The notes below the pieces were generated by a model that was given only the letters and a program-made list of their open reading frames with translations, was not told the origin of the DNA and did no database searches. A stretch of 64,000 nt of DNA. Origin: Mesorhizobium sp. L-2-11 (lineage in GTDB: Bacteria > Pseudomonadota > Alphaproteobacteria > Rhizobiales > Rhizobiaceae). Made by a program: the position numbers and the translations under genes. The stretch spans positions 5,596,001 to 5,660,000 of the forward strand of contig NZ_AP023257.1 in NCBI RefSeq assembly GCF_016756595.1, given 5' to 3'. Shown one piece after another: positions 8,516 through 18,800 of this stretch. Numbering within the stretch: the stretch's first letter is position 1; each line of letters begins with the position of its first letter.

Positions 8516-8544
8516 GGCAATTGTCAACTCGATTGACAATTGCC
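8516..8544. promoter_or_regulatory. Perfect 12-bp inverted repeat operator in the divergent promoter region
   Basis: GGCAATTGTCAA (8516-8527), five bases CTCGA, then TTGACAATTGCC (8533-8544). It is centred between the importer operon (minus) and the mtnK-mtnA operon (plus), so one bound repressor could control both. The SorC-type regulator at 952-1917 is the natural candidate. Confidence 0.7.
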
Positions 8545-8614
8545 AGAGGGCTTCCTAGCTTGGACCAACCGTGATGGCTCCACTAAGATGAGAGCGCGTA
8601 AACGGGAGGTGAGG

Positions 8615-9886
8615 ATGACTGGGAAATTGCCGTTCGAAGCACTGTCGGTCGAAACCCTGGCGGCACGGCTCGGCGCCAACGCGGCGCTGTGCTCGCATAT
8701 CGGCAAGGACACGGCCCGCTGGAAGGTTCGCGAGGTCGGCGACGGCAATCTGAACCTGGTGTTCATCGTCGAGGGTGCCCAGGGTGCGGCCGTCGTCAAG
8801 CAGGCCTTGCCCTATGTCCGCCTGGTCGGCGACAGCTGGCCGCTGCCGCTAAAACGCTCCTTCTTCGAATATCACGCGCTGACCCGGCAGCAGGCGAGAG
8901 CGCCCGGCTCGGTGCCGGCGATCCATCACTTCGAGGAAGGCCAGGCGCTGATCATCATGGAGTATCTGTCGCCGCACATCATCCTGCGGCGGGCGCTGAT
9001 CGAGGGCCGGCAACTGCCCAACATCGCCAGAGACATCGGCCTGTTCATGGCCCGCACCCTGTTTCGCGGCTCCGACCTGCATATGGCGACCAAAGATCGC
9101 AAGGCCGACCTGGCGCTGTTCGCCGACAATGTCGAGCTCTGCGACATTACCGAGAACCTGGTTTTCTCGGACCCGTATTTCGACGCCAGGATGAACCGGC
9201 ATACAAGCCCGCAACTCGACAGCATCGCCGCAGAGTTGCGCGCCGACCGCGACCTCAAGGTCGAGGCGCAGCGGCTGAAGCACATTTTTGCCGCCAATGC
9301 GGAGACGCTGCTGCACGGCGACCTGCATTCCGGCTCTATCATGGTCACCGAGACAGAAACGCGGATGATCGATCCCGAATTCGCCTTCTACGGCCCGATC
9401 GCCTTCGACGTCGGCATGCTGCTCGCCAATTTCTGGATGGCGTTCTTCTCGCAGCGCGGCCACGAGCAGAACGGAAAGCGCCACGCGATGCGCGCCTATC
9501 TGCTCGAGGTCACGGTCGAGACATGGTCGGTGTTCCGCAGCGAGTTCTCGCATCTGTGGCGAACCGAGCGCACCGGCATGCTCTACCAGAAAAGCCTGTT
9601 CGAGGATCAGGGCGACAGGCTCGGCGCCGAGCAGGCGCTCGACCACACGCTGCACCAGGTCTGGACCGACATGCTGGGCTTTGCCGGCGTCGAGGTGCAC
9701 CGGCGCATTCTTGGCCTCGCGCACAATGCCGATTTCGAGACCATTGCCGACGCCGATCTGCGCGCCACATGTGAGGCGAAGGCGCTGAAATTCGGCCGTC
9801 ACATCGCCGTCAACCGGCGCCAGATCCACAGCATCGACGAGGTCAACACGCTGGCCGCGCTGATCGAACAGGAGAACAGGATTTGA
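8615..9886 (+). CDS. mtnK: S-methyl-5-thioribose kinase family protein
   Basis: A 423-residue APH-fold kinase matching MtnK, which phosphorylates the anomeric C1-OH of 5-methylthioribose with ATP. Diagnostic segments are [11 protein letters not shown] (N-lobe glycine loop), [11 protein letters not shown] (catalytic Asp loop) and [15 protein letters not shown] (metal-binding Asp). The start at 8615 is set by GGGAGGTGAGG just upstream. The MtnA-type isomerase overlaps its stop by 4 bases. Since no other methionine-salvage genes (mtnB, C, D) are present and an aldolase and importer are, the enzyme may serve catabolism of imported MTR or 5-deoxyribose instead of methionine regeneration. Confidence 0.88.
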   Translation: MTGKLPFEALSVETLAARLGANAALCSHIGKDTARWKVREVGDGNLNLVFIVEGAQGAAVVKQALPYVRLVGDSWPLPLKRSFFEYHALTRQQARAPGSVPAIHHFEEGQALIIMEYLSPHIILRRALIEGRQLPNIARDIGLFMARTLFRGSDLHMATKDRKADLALFADNVELCDITENLVFSDPYFDARMNRHTSPQLDSIAAELRADRDLKVEAQRLKHIFAANAETLLHGDLHSGSIMVTETETRMIDPEFAFYGPIAFDVGMLLANFWMAFFSQRGHEQNGKRHAMRAYLLEVTVETWSVFRSEFSHLWRTERTGMLYQKSLFEDQGDRLGAEQALDHTLHQVWTDMLGFAGVEVHRRILGLAHNADFETIADADLRATCEAKALKFGRHIAVNRRQIHSIDEVNTLAALIEQENRI

Positions 9887-10977
9887 ACGTCGGCGACCGC
9901 CACTACCGCACCATCTGGCTGAGCGACGACCGGCGTTCGGTGGAGATCATCGACCAGCGCTGGCTGCCGCATGATTTCCGCGTCGAAAAAGTCGGCACCG
10001 TTGCCGGCATCGCCACGGCGATCCGCGACATGTGGGTGCGCGGCGCGCCGCTGATCGGCGTCACCGCGGCGTATGGCGTCGCCATGCAGATGGCCGACGA
10101 CCCTTCCGATGCGGCACTCGACGGCGTCTGGGAGGTCTTGCACGAAACCCGACCGACGGCGATCAATCTGCGCTGGGCGCTCGATGAGATGCGCAATTTG
10201 CTGCGGCCGCTTCCATCTGGACAGCGCGCCGAGGCGGCTTACCGGCGCGCCGGCGAAATCGCCGACGAGGATGTCGGCCTCAACCGCGCCATCGGCGTCA
10301 ACGGGCTTGAGATCATCAGGGAAATCGCAGCACGCAAGCAGTCGGGCGAGTCGGTCAATATCCTGACCCACTGCAACGCCGGCTGGCTGGCCACCGTCGA
10401 CTACGGCACCGCCACGGCGCCGATCTATCTGGCAACGGAAGCCGGCATTCCCGTTCATGTCTATGTCGACGAGACCCGCCCGCGCAACCAGGGCGCCCAG
10501 CTGACCGCGTGGGAGATGGCCGGCCACGGGGTGCCGCATACGTTGATCGTCGACAATGCCGGCGGCCATCTGATGCAGCGCGGCCAGATCGACATGGTCA
10601 TCGTCGGCACCGACCGCACCACCGCCGACGGCGATGTCTGCAACAAGATCGGCACCTATCTGAAGGCGCTGGCCGCGGCCGACAACGACGTGCCGTTCTA
10701 TGTCGCGCTGCCGTCGCCGACCATCGACTGGACGGTGGGTGACGGGCTGGCCGAAATCCCGATCGAACAGCGCTCCGGCGACGAGGTCTCGCTGGTCTGG
10801 GGCAAGAGCGCGAATGGCGAGATTGCGCAGGTCCGCATCTCGCCGGAGACGACGCCCGCCGCAAATCCGGCCTTCGACGTGACGCCGGCGCGGCTGGTCA
10901 CCGGATTGATCACCGAGCGCGGCGTCGCCAGTGCGTCGCGCGACGGCTTGAAGGCGATGTTTCCCGGACGGGGATGA
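9883..10977 (+). CDS. mtnA: S-methyl-5-thioribose-1-phosphate isomerase (MtnA)
   Basis: A 364-residue member of the MtnA/eIF2B-alpha family, which converts methylthioribose 1-phosphate to the ribulose 1-phosphate. The substrate-binding [13 protein letters not shown], the catalytic Cys in NILTHCNAG and the catalytic Asp in [11 protein letters not shown] are present. The start is a TTG overlapping the kinase stop (TTGA) with GGAGAACAGGA ahead of it. Some MtnA enzymes also accept 5-deoxyribose 1-phosphate, feeding a DHAP shunt with a class II aldolase; the aldolase/SDR gene in this locus fits that role. Confidence 0.92.
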   Translation: MNVGDRHYRTIWLSDDRRSVEIIDQRWLPHDFRVEKVGTVAGIATAIRDMWVRGAPLIGVTAAYGVAMQMADDPSDAALDGVWEVLHETRPTAINLRWALDEMRNLLRPLPSGQRAEAAYRRAGEIADEDVGLNRAIGVNGLEIIREIAARKQSGESVNILTHCNAGWLATVDYGTATAPIYLATEAGIPVHVYVDETRPRNQGAQLTAWEMAGHGVPHTLIVDNAGGHLMQRGQIDMVIVGTDRTTADGDVCNKIGTYLKALAAADNDVPFYVALPSPTIDWTVGDGLAEIPIEQRSGDEVSLVWGKSANGEIAQVRISPETTPAANPAFDVTPARLVTGLITERGVASASRDGLKAMFPGRG

Positions 10978-11132
10978 TCCTGCTCCCACGGTTACTGCTG
11001 AAACGGTTGGCGGCGGACCCCAAGACATCAAGACTGACGGCTCGCCGGACTCCTGACAAGACCCCGCCTCGCCGGGAATGCAAAATGCGATGTCGATCCA
11101 CCGAATGATCCGAAAAGGCCGCCATCAGCTGG

Positions 11133-11156
11133 CGCAGTCAACGGCGCGTGACTGCG
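11133..11156. terminator. Hairpin downstream of mtnA
   Basis: CGCAGTCA (11133-11140) pairs with TGACTGCG (11149-11156) around an 8-base loop, about 155 bases after the mtnA stop. No U tract follows, so termination is uncertain. The rest of the 296-bp gap between mtnA and apnO shows only the operator at 11211-11226. Confidence 0.3.
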
Positions 11157-11210
11157 GAACTTGCCGTCATGAACGCCTTCATCCAAAACCGGATTGCCAA
11201 ATTATGGTAG

Positions 11211-11226
11211 TGTGATTATACCAGTT
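11211..11226. promoter_or_regulatory. FadR/NanR-type operator, site 1 (upstream of apnO)
   Basis: TGTGATTATACCAGTT matches the sites at 15317 and 21910 in 10-13 of 16 positions, and fits a GntR/FadR-type dyad with half-site ACCAGTT (or GGTATA on the other strand). It ends 48 bases before the apnO start. An additional TGGTA at 11205-11209 pairs with its TACCA. Confidence 0.6.
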
Positions 11227-11273
11227 ACTGAGGTGATGATCGGGCCCATCGATGAGATCAGGAGGACGGCTGG

Positions 11274-12101
11274 ATGACAACGATTGCGCTGTTTGGCGCC
11301 GGCGGCAAAATGGGTTACCGGCTGTCGACCAATTTTCGCGGCTCTTCCCACATCATACGCCATGTCGAGGTCAGCGACGCCGGCCGCGAGCGACTGAAGA
11401 CCGGGCTGGGCATCGACGCGGTCAGCGCCGATGAAGCCCTGAACGGCGCCGAAGTGGTGATCCTGGCGGTTCCCGACACTCATATCGGCAAGGTTGCGGC
11501 CAGCATCGAGGGCAAGCTTGCGTCCGGCACCATGGTGGTCGTGCTCGACGCCGCAGCGCCTTTCGCCGGCCATCTGCCGAAGCGGCCGGACCTGACCTAT
11601 TTCGTCACCCATCCCTGCCATCCGCCGATCTTCAACGACGAGACCGACATGGCGGCCAAGAAGGACTATTTCGGCGGCGTCAAGGCCAAGCAGCATATGG
11701 TCAGCGCGCTGATGCAGGGACCGGAGGAGGATTTCGCCAAGGGCGAAGCGATCGCCAAAATCATCTGGGCCCCGGTGATGCGGTCGCATCGCGTCACCGT
11801 CGACCAGATGGCGCTGCTCGAGCCAGGCCTTTCGGAGACCGTCTGCGCTTCGTTGCTGGTCGTGATGAAGGAAGCCGTCGACGAGGTCGTCGCGCGCGGG
11901 GTCGACCAGCAGGCTGCGCTCGACTTCCTGCTTGGCCACATGAATGTACTCGGCGCCGTCATATTCGGCGAGACCAAGGGCGTGTTCTCCGACGCCTGCA
12001 ACAAGGCCATCGAGTTCGGCAAGCCGGTGCTGATGCGCGACGACTGGAAGCGGGTCTTCGAGCCGGAAGAGATTGCGGCGAGCATTCAGCGCATCACCTG
12101 A
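11274..12101 (+). CDS. apnO: D-apionate oxidoisomerase-like NAD-dependent enzyme (ApnO family)
   Basis: A 275-residue protein with an N-terminal Rossmann fold (IALFGAGGKMGYRLS) and an all-helical C-terminal domain of the 6-phosphogluconate-dehydrogenase superfamily; THPCHPPIFNDE and DQMALLEPGLSETVC are the distinctive segments. In the D-apiose pathway described by Carter, Gerlt and colleagues (2018), ApnO converts D-apionate to 3-oxo-isoapionate with hydroxymethyl migration. The assignment rests on the architecture and on co-occurrence with ApsD-, RLP- and OiaK-like genes under the same operator. The start at 11274 has GGAGG eight bases upstream. It is a monocistronic unit ending at a hairpin. 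Confidence 0.72.
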   Translation: MTTIALFGAGGKMGYRLSTNFRGSSHIIRHVEVSDAGRERLKTGLGIDAVSADEALNGAEVVILAVPDTHIGKVAASIEGKLASGTMVVVLDAAAPFAGHLPKRPDLTYFVTHPCHPPIFNDETDMAAKKDYFGGVKAKQHMVSALMQGPEEDFAKGEAIAKIIWAPVMRSHRVTVDQMALLEPGLSETVCASLLVVMKEAVDEVVARGVDQQAALDFLLGHMNVLGAVIFGETKGVFSDACNKAIEFGKPVLMRDDWKRVFEPEEIAASIQRIT

Positions 12102-12112
12102 GGCGACCCTTT

Positions 12113-12137
12113 TCCTTCTCCCGCTGCGGGAGAAGGA
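12113..12137. terminator. Hairpin terminator / repeat after apnO
   Basis: TCCTTCTCCC (12113-12122) and GGGAGAAGGA (12128-12137) form a perfect 10-bp stem with loop GCTGC. It begins 12 bases after the apnO stop, and TCTCCCGC-GCGGGAGA hairpins are a common intergenic repeat in rhizobia. The same hairpin lies just past the stop of the convergent secreted-protein gene. Confidence 0.6.
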
Positions 12138-12148
12138 TGAGGCGCGCT

Positions 12149-12901
12149 TTATGTCACCGCGGCGACCCTGCCCGCCGCATCGAGGCGACAGCCGACTTGC
12201 GCCTGCCGAACCTCGACGCCGCCTTGTCTTGCATAGTGTATGCGCACCTCGAGCCGCGCCGTGAGCGCGCCCCGAAATTGCTGCAACGGACCTGCGCTTA
12301 CCGCTTGAACACGCACGGCGCCAAGCGGCGCCGCGGCCGACGCGATCGCCGTGCGGCAGGCGCGCACCACAGCTGGTGGGATACCGGGTTTGGCTCTCAG
12401 CGGCGCGATAAACGGATAGCCATAGGTGTTCGGCGCCAACGCGTCGCGACCCCCTCCGGAAGGCCTGAGCCTGCGCGGCAGGACGGCGAATTGTCGCGCC
12501 GCCATGGCCTTGGTGGTGGCTGGCGTGACGTCGGCGGTCGCGGCTTGCCCGGCGCCCAGTGCCGGGTTGCCTGGCTTAGCTCCTGGAGCTGTGCCCGATG
12601 CGGACGTAGGGTCGCCCACCCCGACACCTGTCGACAGGCCGCCGCTTGCACCGCCGAGGTTGCCGCTGACGCCAAGCCCGGCGCCGAGCGATCCCTTGTC
12701 CGCGCCGAGCGATCCGCCAAGGCTTGCTCCCCCTACTCCGTCGGCGCTCGCGCCGCCCGACACAGAGGCGCCTTTCGGGCCGGCGCCAAGGCCGGCACCG
12801 ACCCCGACACCGCCAAGTTTACCGCCAAGCCCCGCTTCCAGAGCCGAGGCCGGGCCAATCGCGATCGCGACTGTGAATGCGGCTGCGACGTATTTGTTCA
12901 T
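12149..12901 (-). CDS. Secreted glycine/alanine-rich protein of unknown function
   Basis: A 250-residue protein not recognised by family. Residues 1-20 are a signal peptide (MNKYVAAAFTVAIAIGPASA). Residues about 22-125 are low complexity, rich in Gly, Ala and Ser with repeated LGG/GLG/GAS steps, suggesting an extended extracellular or wall-associated segment. The C-terminal part, from about residue 150, is better mixed, with GYPFIAPLRAKPG and two cysteines (VRACR and VGCRL) that could form a disulfide. The ATG at 12901 has AGGAGG nine bases ahead; the ATG at 12907 is too close. It lies 62 bases downstream of the polysaccharide-export/coiled-coil gene and is probably co-transcribed. Confidence 0.6.
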   Translation of the reverse strand: MNKYVAAAFTVAIAIGPASALEAGLGGKLGGVGVGAGLGAGPKGASVSGGASADGVGGASLGGSLGADKGSLGAGLGVSGNLGGASGGLSTGVGVGDPTSASGTAPGAKPGNPALGAGQAATADVTPATTKAMAARQFAVLPRRLRPSGGGRDALAPNTYGYPFIAPLRAKPGIPPAVVRACRTAIASAAAPLGAVRVQAVSAGPLQQFRGALTARLEVRIHYARQGGVEVRQAQVGCRLDAAGRVAAVT

Positions 12902-12963
12902 CACCATATTCCTCCTGCGGCATGTATTCGGCCCACGGATATGCCCTTCACGATCAGCCCTCA

Positions 12964-15012
12964 CTAGTGAGCGCCGAGCTTCGACGGTCGCGTCGGGAGC
13001 AACGCGTCGGGAAGCGTGATGGTCGCCACCACAACAGCTCGCGACGGTCTTTTGGCCTTTACTTTGTGGTTTTCCCGCAACCCCGATTGACGGGCTGGTC
13101 GCGAGCGCGCCGACACATCTGCACGCGAAGTTGCGACGGCACGCGCTTTCGGAACGCGCTCGCTGCGACGTTCATCCCGGGCCTTTTCAACGTCAATCGC
13201 CTTTCGAGCGGCGCTGAGGTCGCGGGCCAGGCCGATGGCCTCGTTGCGCTCTTGCTCCAACGCCGCGCTCAGCTCCATCGAGACGCGGCTCGCCTCCTGC
13301 TTTGCCGCGTCGCGTTCCCGGCGAGCCCTGTCGCGATCATTTGCGGCTGAATCGGCCCGTTCGCGCTCCAGTTCGAGTGCATCGCCAGCTCGCTTCAAAG
13401 CCGCCTCGGCCGTCTGTCGGTCCCTGATGGCGCTGGTGCGCGCGGCCGCAGCCAGATCCGCGCTCGCCTTAAGCGCGTCGATGGTTTGGCGCGCGGCGGC
13501 GAGTTCGCGTTCGAAGCGCTCAGCCTTGTGCCGCTGCTCATCAAGCGCTCGCTGCGCCTCTGCCACGGAGGCCTCGATAGAGCGACGCGCTGCAAGCATG
13601 GCGGCCTTCTCGCGATCGTTTGCGGCTGTACCGGCCCGTTCGCGCTCCAGTTCGAGTGCGTCGCCAGCTCGCTTCAAAGCCGCCTCGGCCGCCTGTCGGT
13701 CCCTGATGGCGTTGGTGCGCGCGACCGCAGCCAGATCCGCGCTTGTCTTAAGCGCGTCGATGGTTTGGCGCGCCGCGGCGAGTTCGCGTTCGAAGCGCTC
13801 AGCCTTGTGCCGCTCCTCATCAAGCGTTCGCTGCGCCTCAGCCACGGAGGCCTCCATAGAGCGACGCGCTGCAAGCATGGCGGCCCTCTCGCGATCGGCG
13901 AAAACGGCTTTGGCCTTTAAATCCTCGACTTCGCGTCGCGCCACTTCCAGATCGAGCGCGAGCTCTTCGGCTCTTCGCCTCTGCTGTTTTAGCGCCTGTC
14001 CTTGTTCGGCCATCGTGTCGGCTACCGCTCGCGCCTGCGCGCTGGCGTCGCGGGCGCCGCGCTGCATCACGGTCAGTTCGGCTCGCGCTGCCGCCAAATC
14101 GCGGCCGTCATGGTCAGCGCGAGCCGGGTCACCGCGAGCCGACTGCACGCTCTTTTTGAGCGCGTCGACTTCCCTCAACGCCGCAAAGAGCTTTTGTTCC
14201 AGCGTGCCGCGATCAGTCCGCACCGCATCGAGTTCCCGCACCAAGGCGTCAGCCCGTTTGCGCGCCGTCGCAAGGTTCTGATTGTGTCGGGCGGCATCGT
14301 TGCGAGCAGTCTGGCGAGCCGCACGTGCTTCCGCGCGCGCTGAAGCAATTTCCATGCGAGCGGCGGACAGCTCATTCAGCAATGCCCCTTGCAGAGCTTG
14401 CTGTTGCTCCACAGCAGGTTGCCGAGGTGTGTGGGAACTGCGCACGCCCGGCTGCGCCTCGGCCTGGCCGTTCTCGACACTGGTGCGTTGCGAAGCCACG
14501 GCCGAAGAGCCGTCGCGGGCTGCGTCTGCAGGCGGTTCGGGCGCTTCTTGTTTGACCTCCACCGAAGCTGTGAGGTCAGAAGGCGAACTTTGTATCAATT
14601 TGACGGTTATGTCTGCCCGTTCCTGACGGCCGCTCCTGGCTTGCAAGCGATCTGAAATCAGCTCTGCCAGCTCCTCCTCACGTAGACCTGCGGCGGCAAT
14701 GCTACCGATCAATGGAAGGTCAAGCGTGCCAGTCGAGTCGATGGTGAAACTATGGTTGAGCTGCAACGCCTCCAGAACGCCATCGCGCAAGGCAGTCCAT
14801 TGCCAAACGTGCAGTTCGATCGTGTCTCGCGGAGCAAGTCTGTCGTCAGCCTGCGGCCGACCGTGTGCCGCAGATCCCAGCAGCAGGATGATACAGAACG
14901 AAACGAGGCACAGCATGGCGCTGCCGCCACGTGATGAAGCCAGATGGCGTCGGTCAGCAACGCTTGACGCGGGACTGGAGGATGGCGGCCTGGAACTCTG
15001 CACAAAAGTCAT
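12964..15012 (-). CDS. Poly_export-domain protein with long repeated coiled coil
   Basis: A 682-residue protein. A hydrophobic segment near residues 33-52 (MLCLVSFCIILLLGSAAHG) looks like a signal sequence after a 32-residue leader; the ATG encoding residue 33 is an alternative start. Residues about 58-140 resemble the Wza-type polysaccharide export domain (LAPRDTIELHVWQW, LDLPLIGSIAAAGLREEELAELI). From about 200 to 640 the chain is charged, alanine-rich coiled coil, including two nearly identical 93-residue tandem units (about 375-560). The basic C-terminus is rich in Arg/Lys. A role in exopolysaccharide export or envelope anchoring is inferred from the domain alone. No polymer-synthesis genes are adjacent. 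Confidence 0.65.
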   Translation of the reverse strand: MTFVQSSRPPSSSPASSVADRRHLASSRGGSAMLCLVSFCIILLLGSAAHGRPQADDRLAPRDTIELHVWQWTALRDGVLEALQLNHSFTIDSTGTLDLPLIGSIAAAGLREEELAELISDRLQARSGRQERADITVKLIQSSPSDLTASVEVKQEAPEPPADAARDGSSAVASQRTSVENGQAEAQPGVRSSHTPRQPAVEQQQALQGALLNELSAARMEIASARAEARAARQTARNDAARHNQNLATARKRADALVRELDAVRTDRGTLEQKLFAALREVDALKKSVQSARGDPARADHDGRDLAAARAELTVMQRGARDASAQARAVADTMAEQGQALKQQRRRAEELALDLEVARREVEDLKAKAVFADRERAAMLAARRSMEASVAEAQRTLDEERHKAERFERELAAARQTIDALKTSADLAAVARTNAIRDRQAAEAALKRAGDALELERERAGTAANDREKAAMLAARRSIEASVAEAQRALDEQRHKAERFERELAAARQTIDALKASADLAAAARTSAIRDRQTAEAALKRAGDALELERERADSAANDRDRARRERDAAKQEASRVSMELSAALEQERNEAIGLARDLSAARKAIDVEKARDERRSERVPKARAVATSRADVSARSRPARQSGLRENHKVKAKRPSRAVVVATITLPDALLPTRPSKLGAH
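13331..13888 (-). repeat. Tandem duplication of 279 bp inside the coiled-coil gene
   Basis: Units 13331-13609 and 13610-13888 are 279 bases each and nearly identical in DNA, including synonymous positions, so the duplication is recent or kept homogeneous. Each encodes 93 residues with the order AAMLAARRS, EASVAEAQR, HKAERFERELAAAR, QTIDALK, RDRQ-AEAALKRAGDALELERER. Confidence 0.85.
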
Positions 15013-16479
<1,467 letters not shown>

Positions 16480-16572
16480 GCCGGCGTGACCTCAATCGCA
16501 GGGGACGGGCTTCCGGCTCGTCCCTTGCTTCCATTTCCTGGGTGCCCTGACCGCCATGCCGAAGAAGCCGAC

Positions 16573-17247
16573 ATGTTGAACAAGCTGACTTGGCCGACCG
16601 TTGCCTGGCCGACCCTCGCTTGGCCGACCCTTGCCGTGATATTTGGCATCAGCGTGACTGCCTGCAAGATCCTGCCGACGCCGTCCGCGGAAGATGGCGG
16701 CAATGCCCCGGCCTTCAATGCGGACAAGATGGTCGGCGATATCTGGGCTGCGAAGGTGGTGCCCTATGTCAGGCAGAAGGCCGGATCGTTTCCCGAGGTT
16801 CACGCCCTGGCGAAAGCCGATCCTGCGGCTGCCGGCGCCAAATTTGGCAATCCGAAGAAGCAGGCGAATTCGCCGTGGACCTTCGCGGTTCGCCTCGAAG
16901 GCAAGATTGTTGCGGCGAACACACAGTCACGCGCGGCGACCATGGACGTCGATGCCGACGGCGACGGCAAGGCGGATGCGCGGGTGCAGATCGGACCGGC
17001 GATGCGTGGCACCGCGCTGCGCGACAGCCTCGACTTCATCCAGTTCAACGATTTCACCAACCAGATCGACTTCGCCCAGTTCGGCAAGGCGTTCAACAAC
17101 CATGCCGACAAGACGGTGCTCTCCAAGCTGCCGCGCGAAGCGCTGGAGGGCCGCAGCGCCAGGGTTGTCGGCGCTTATGTGATGGGCAGCGGCCAGGACT
17201 TGCCGCTGGTGACCCCGGCGGAGGCAGAGGTGGGGCCGAAGCCATGA
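16573..17247 (+). CDS. DUF2291 family periplasmic lipoprotein
   Basis: A 224-residue protein with a hydrophobic N-terminus and a lipobox-like SVTAC at about residues 27-31, so probably a lipoprotein. The mature part has KMVGDIWAAKVVPYV and ends in VVGAYVMGSG, the pattern of DUF2291, a family of predicted lipoproteins found within sugar importer operons; its biochemical role is unknown. Its stop overlaps the ATPase start (ATGA). The signal segment contains an odd threefold WPT repeat. An upstream start at 16486 is possible but would place 29 residues before the signal peptide. Confidence 0.75.
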   Translation: MLNKLTWPTVAWPTLAWPTLAVIFGISVTACKILPTPSAEDGGNAPAFNADKMVGDIWAAKVVPYVRQKAGSFPEVHALAKADPAAAGAKFGNPKKQANSPWTFAVRLEGKIVAANTQSRAATMDVDADGDGKADARVQIGPAMRGTALRDSLDFIQFNDFTNQIDFAQFGKAFNNHADKTVLSKLPREALEGRSARVVGAYVMGSGQDLPLVTPAEAEVGPKP

Positions 17248-18800
17248 CTGCCGCCGGCAAGCATGATGTCATCCTGAAGCTGGAAGACGTCTCCAAGGTC
17301 TATTCGGGCACAGTCGCGGTCAAGCGCGCGAATTTCGAAGTGCGCAAGGGCGCGGTCAACGTGCTGGTCGGCGAAAACGGCGCCGGCAAATCGACGCTGA
17401 TGAAGATCATCGCCGGCGTCGAGCAGCCGACGCTCGGCCGCATCCTGCTGGAGGGCGAGGAGGTTTCCTTCTCCTCATCCGGGGACGCGGTGAACCGCGG
17501 CATCGGCATGGTGTTCCAGGAGCTGAACCTGTTCGGCAATTTGAGCGTCGCCGAAAACATTTTTGCCACCCGCGAGATCACCAACCGGTTCCGCAAGATC
17601 GACGGCCGGGAACAGGAGCGCCGCGCGGCCGAATTTCTCGAGCGCCTGCAAGCCGGCATCCGGCCCGACATGCTGGTCGAGGACCTGCGCATCGGCCAGC
17701 AGCAGCTGGTCGAGATCGCCAAGGCGGTTTCGCTCGATGCGCGGATCCTGATCATGGACGAACCGACCTCGGCGCTGAGTGCGGCGGAGGTCGAGATCCT
17801 GTTCAAGGTCATTGCCGACCTCAAGGCGCGCGGCGTGGCGATCGTCTACATCTCGCACCGGCTCGAGGAACTGATCCGCATCGGCGACTACATCACCGTG
17901 CTGCGCGACGGCCGCATCACCGGCCAGGAGAGGATGAAAAACGTCGACGCGCAATGGATCGTGCGGCAGATGATCGGCTCTGACGCCAAGGACTTCGCCA
18001 AGGCCGACGGCCATGTTCCGGGCGAAGAGATCTTCCGCGCCGAGGACATCTGCCTGCCGCGCGTGACCGGGGGGCTTGCGGTCGATCATGTCTCGCTGTC
18101 GCTGCGTGCCGGCGAGATCCTCGGCATCTACGGCCTGATGGGCGCCGGACGCAGCGAGCTGTTCGACTGCATCATGGGGCGCCATGTGCATGCCACCGGA
18201 GCGATCTTCATCGCCGGCAAGAAGGTCAGAGAACGCGACACCACGCGGCGCATCCGGCGCGGGCTCGCGCTGATCCCCGAGGACCGCCAGCGCGAGGGTC
18301 TGGTGTCGATCCTCTCGGTCGCCAGCAATCTGACGCTGGCCAGCCTGTCGCGGTTTGTGCGCCTGTTCCATATTAGCGGCGCCAAGGAAAACCAGGCTGT
18401 GACGCAGATGGTGCGGGAACTGGCGATCAAGGTCGCCGACCCTGCACAGGAGGTCTCGTCGCTGTCGGGCGGCAACCAGCAGAAGGTGGTGATCGGCAAG
18501 GCGCTGCTCACCGGGCCGAAGGTGCTGCTGATGGACGAGCCGAGCCGCGGCATCGATGTCGGCGCCAAGGCCGACGTCTTCCGCACCATGCGCAAGCTGT
18601 CCCGCGACGGGCTCGGCATTCTGTTCGCCACCTCCGATCTCGACGAGGTGATGGCGCTGTCGGACCGCATTGCGGTGATGAGCAATGGAAAGCTGACCGG
18701 CATGTTCGATCGCGCCGAGGCGACGGAGGCGGCACTTGTCGCCGCATCGGCGCTTGGCCACGGACCGGTCCCGCACATGGAGAGCCATGCCCATGACTGA
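17244..18800 (+). CDS. Sugar ABC transporter ATP-binding protein (RbsA-like), apiose cluster
   Basis: A 518-residue protein with two ABC domains. The first has Walker A GENGAGKST, Q-loop VFQELNLF, signature-region LRIGQQQLVEIAKAV and Walker B IMDEPTSALS. The second has the usual degenerate Walker A GLMGAGRSE (Lys replaced by Arg, common in the C-terminal half of RbsA proteins), signature LSGGNQQKV and LMDEPSRGID. The start overlaps the DUF2291 stop, and its own stop overlaps the permease start, so translation is coupled. It energises uptake of the ligand of the 15538 binding protein. Confidence 0.92.
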   Translation: MTAAGKHDVILKLEDVSKVYSGTVAVKRANFEVRKGAVNVLVGENGAGKSTLMKIIAGVEQPTLGRILLEGEEVSFSSSGDAVNRGIGMVFQELNLFGNLSVAENIFATREITNRFRKIDGREQERRAAEFLERLQAGIRPDMLVEDLRIGQQQLVEIAKAVSLDARILIMDEPTSALSAAEVEILFKVIADLKARGVAIVYISHRLEELIRIGDYITVLRDGRITGQERMKNVDAQWIVRQMIGSDAKDFAKADGHVPGEEIFRAEDICLPRVTGGLAVDHVSLSLRAGEILGIYGLMGAGRSELFDCIMGRHVHATGAIFIAGKKVRERDTTRRIRRGLALIPEDRQREGLVSILSVASNLTLASLSRFVRLFHISGAKENQAVTQMVRELAIKVADPAQEVSSLSGGNQQKVVIGKALLTGPKVLLMDEPSRGIDVGAKADVFRTMRKLSRDGLGILFATSDLDEVMALSDRIAVMSNGKLTGMFDRAEATEAALVAASALGHGPVPHMESHAHD

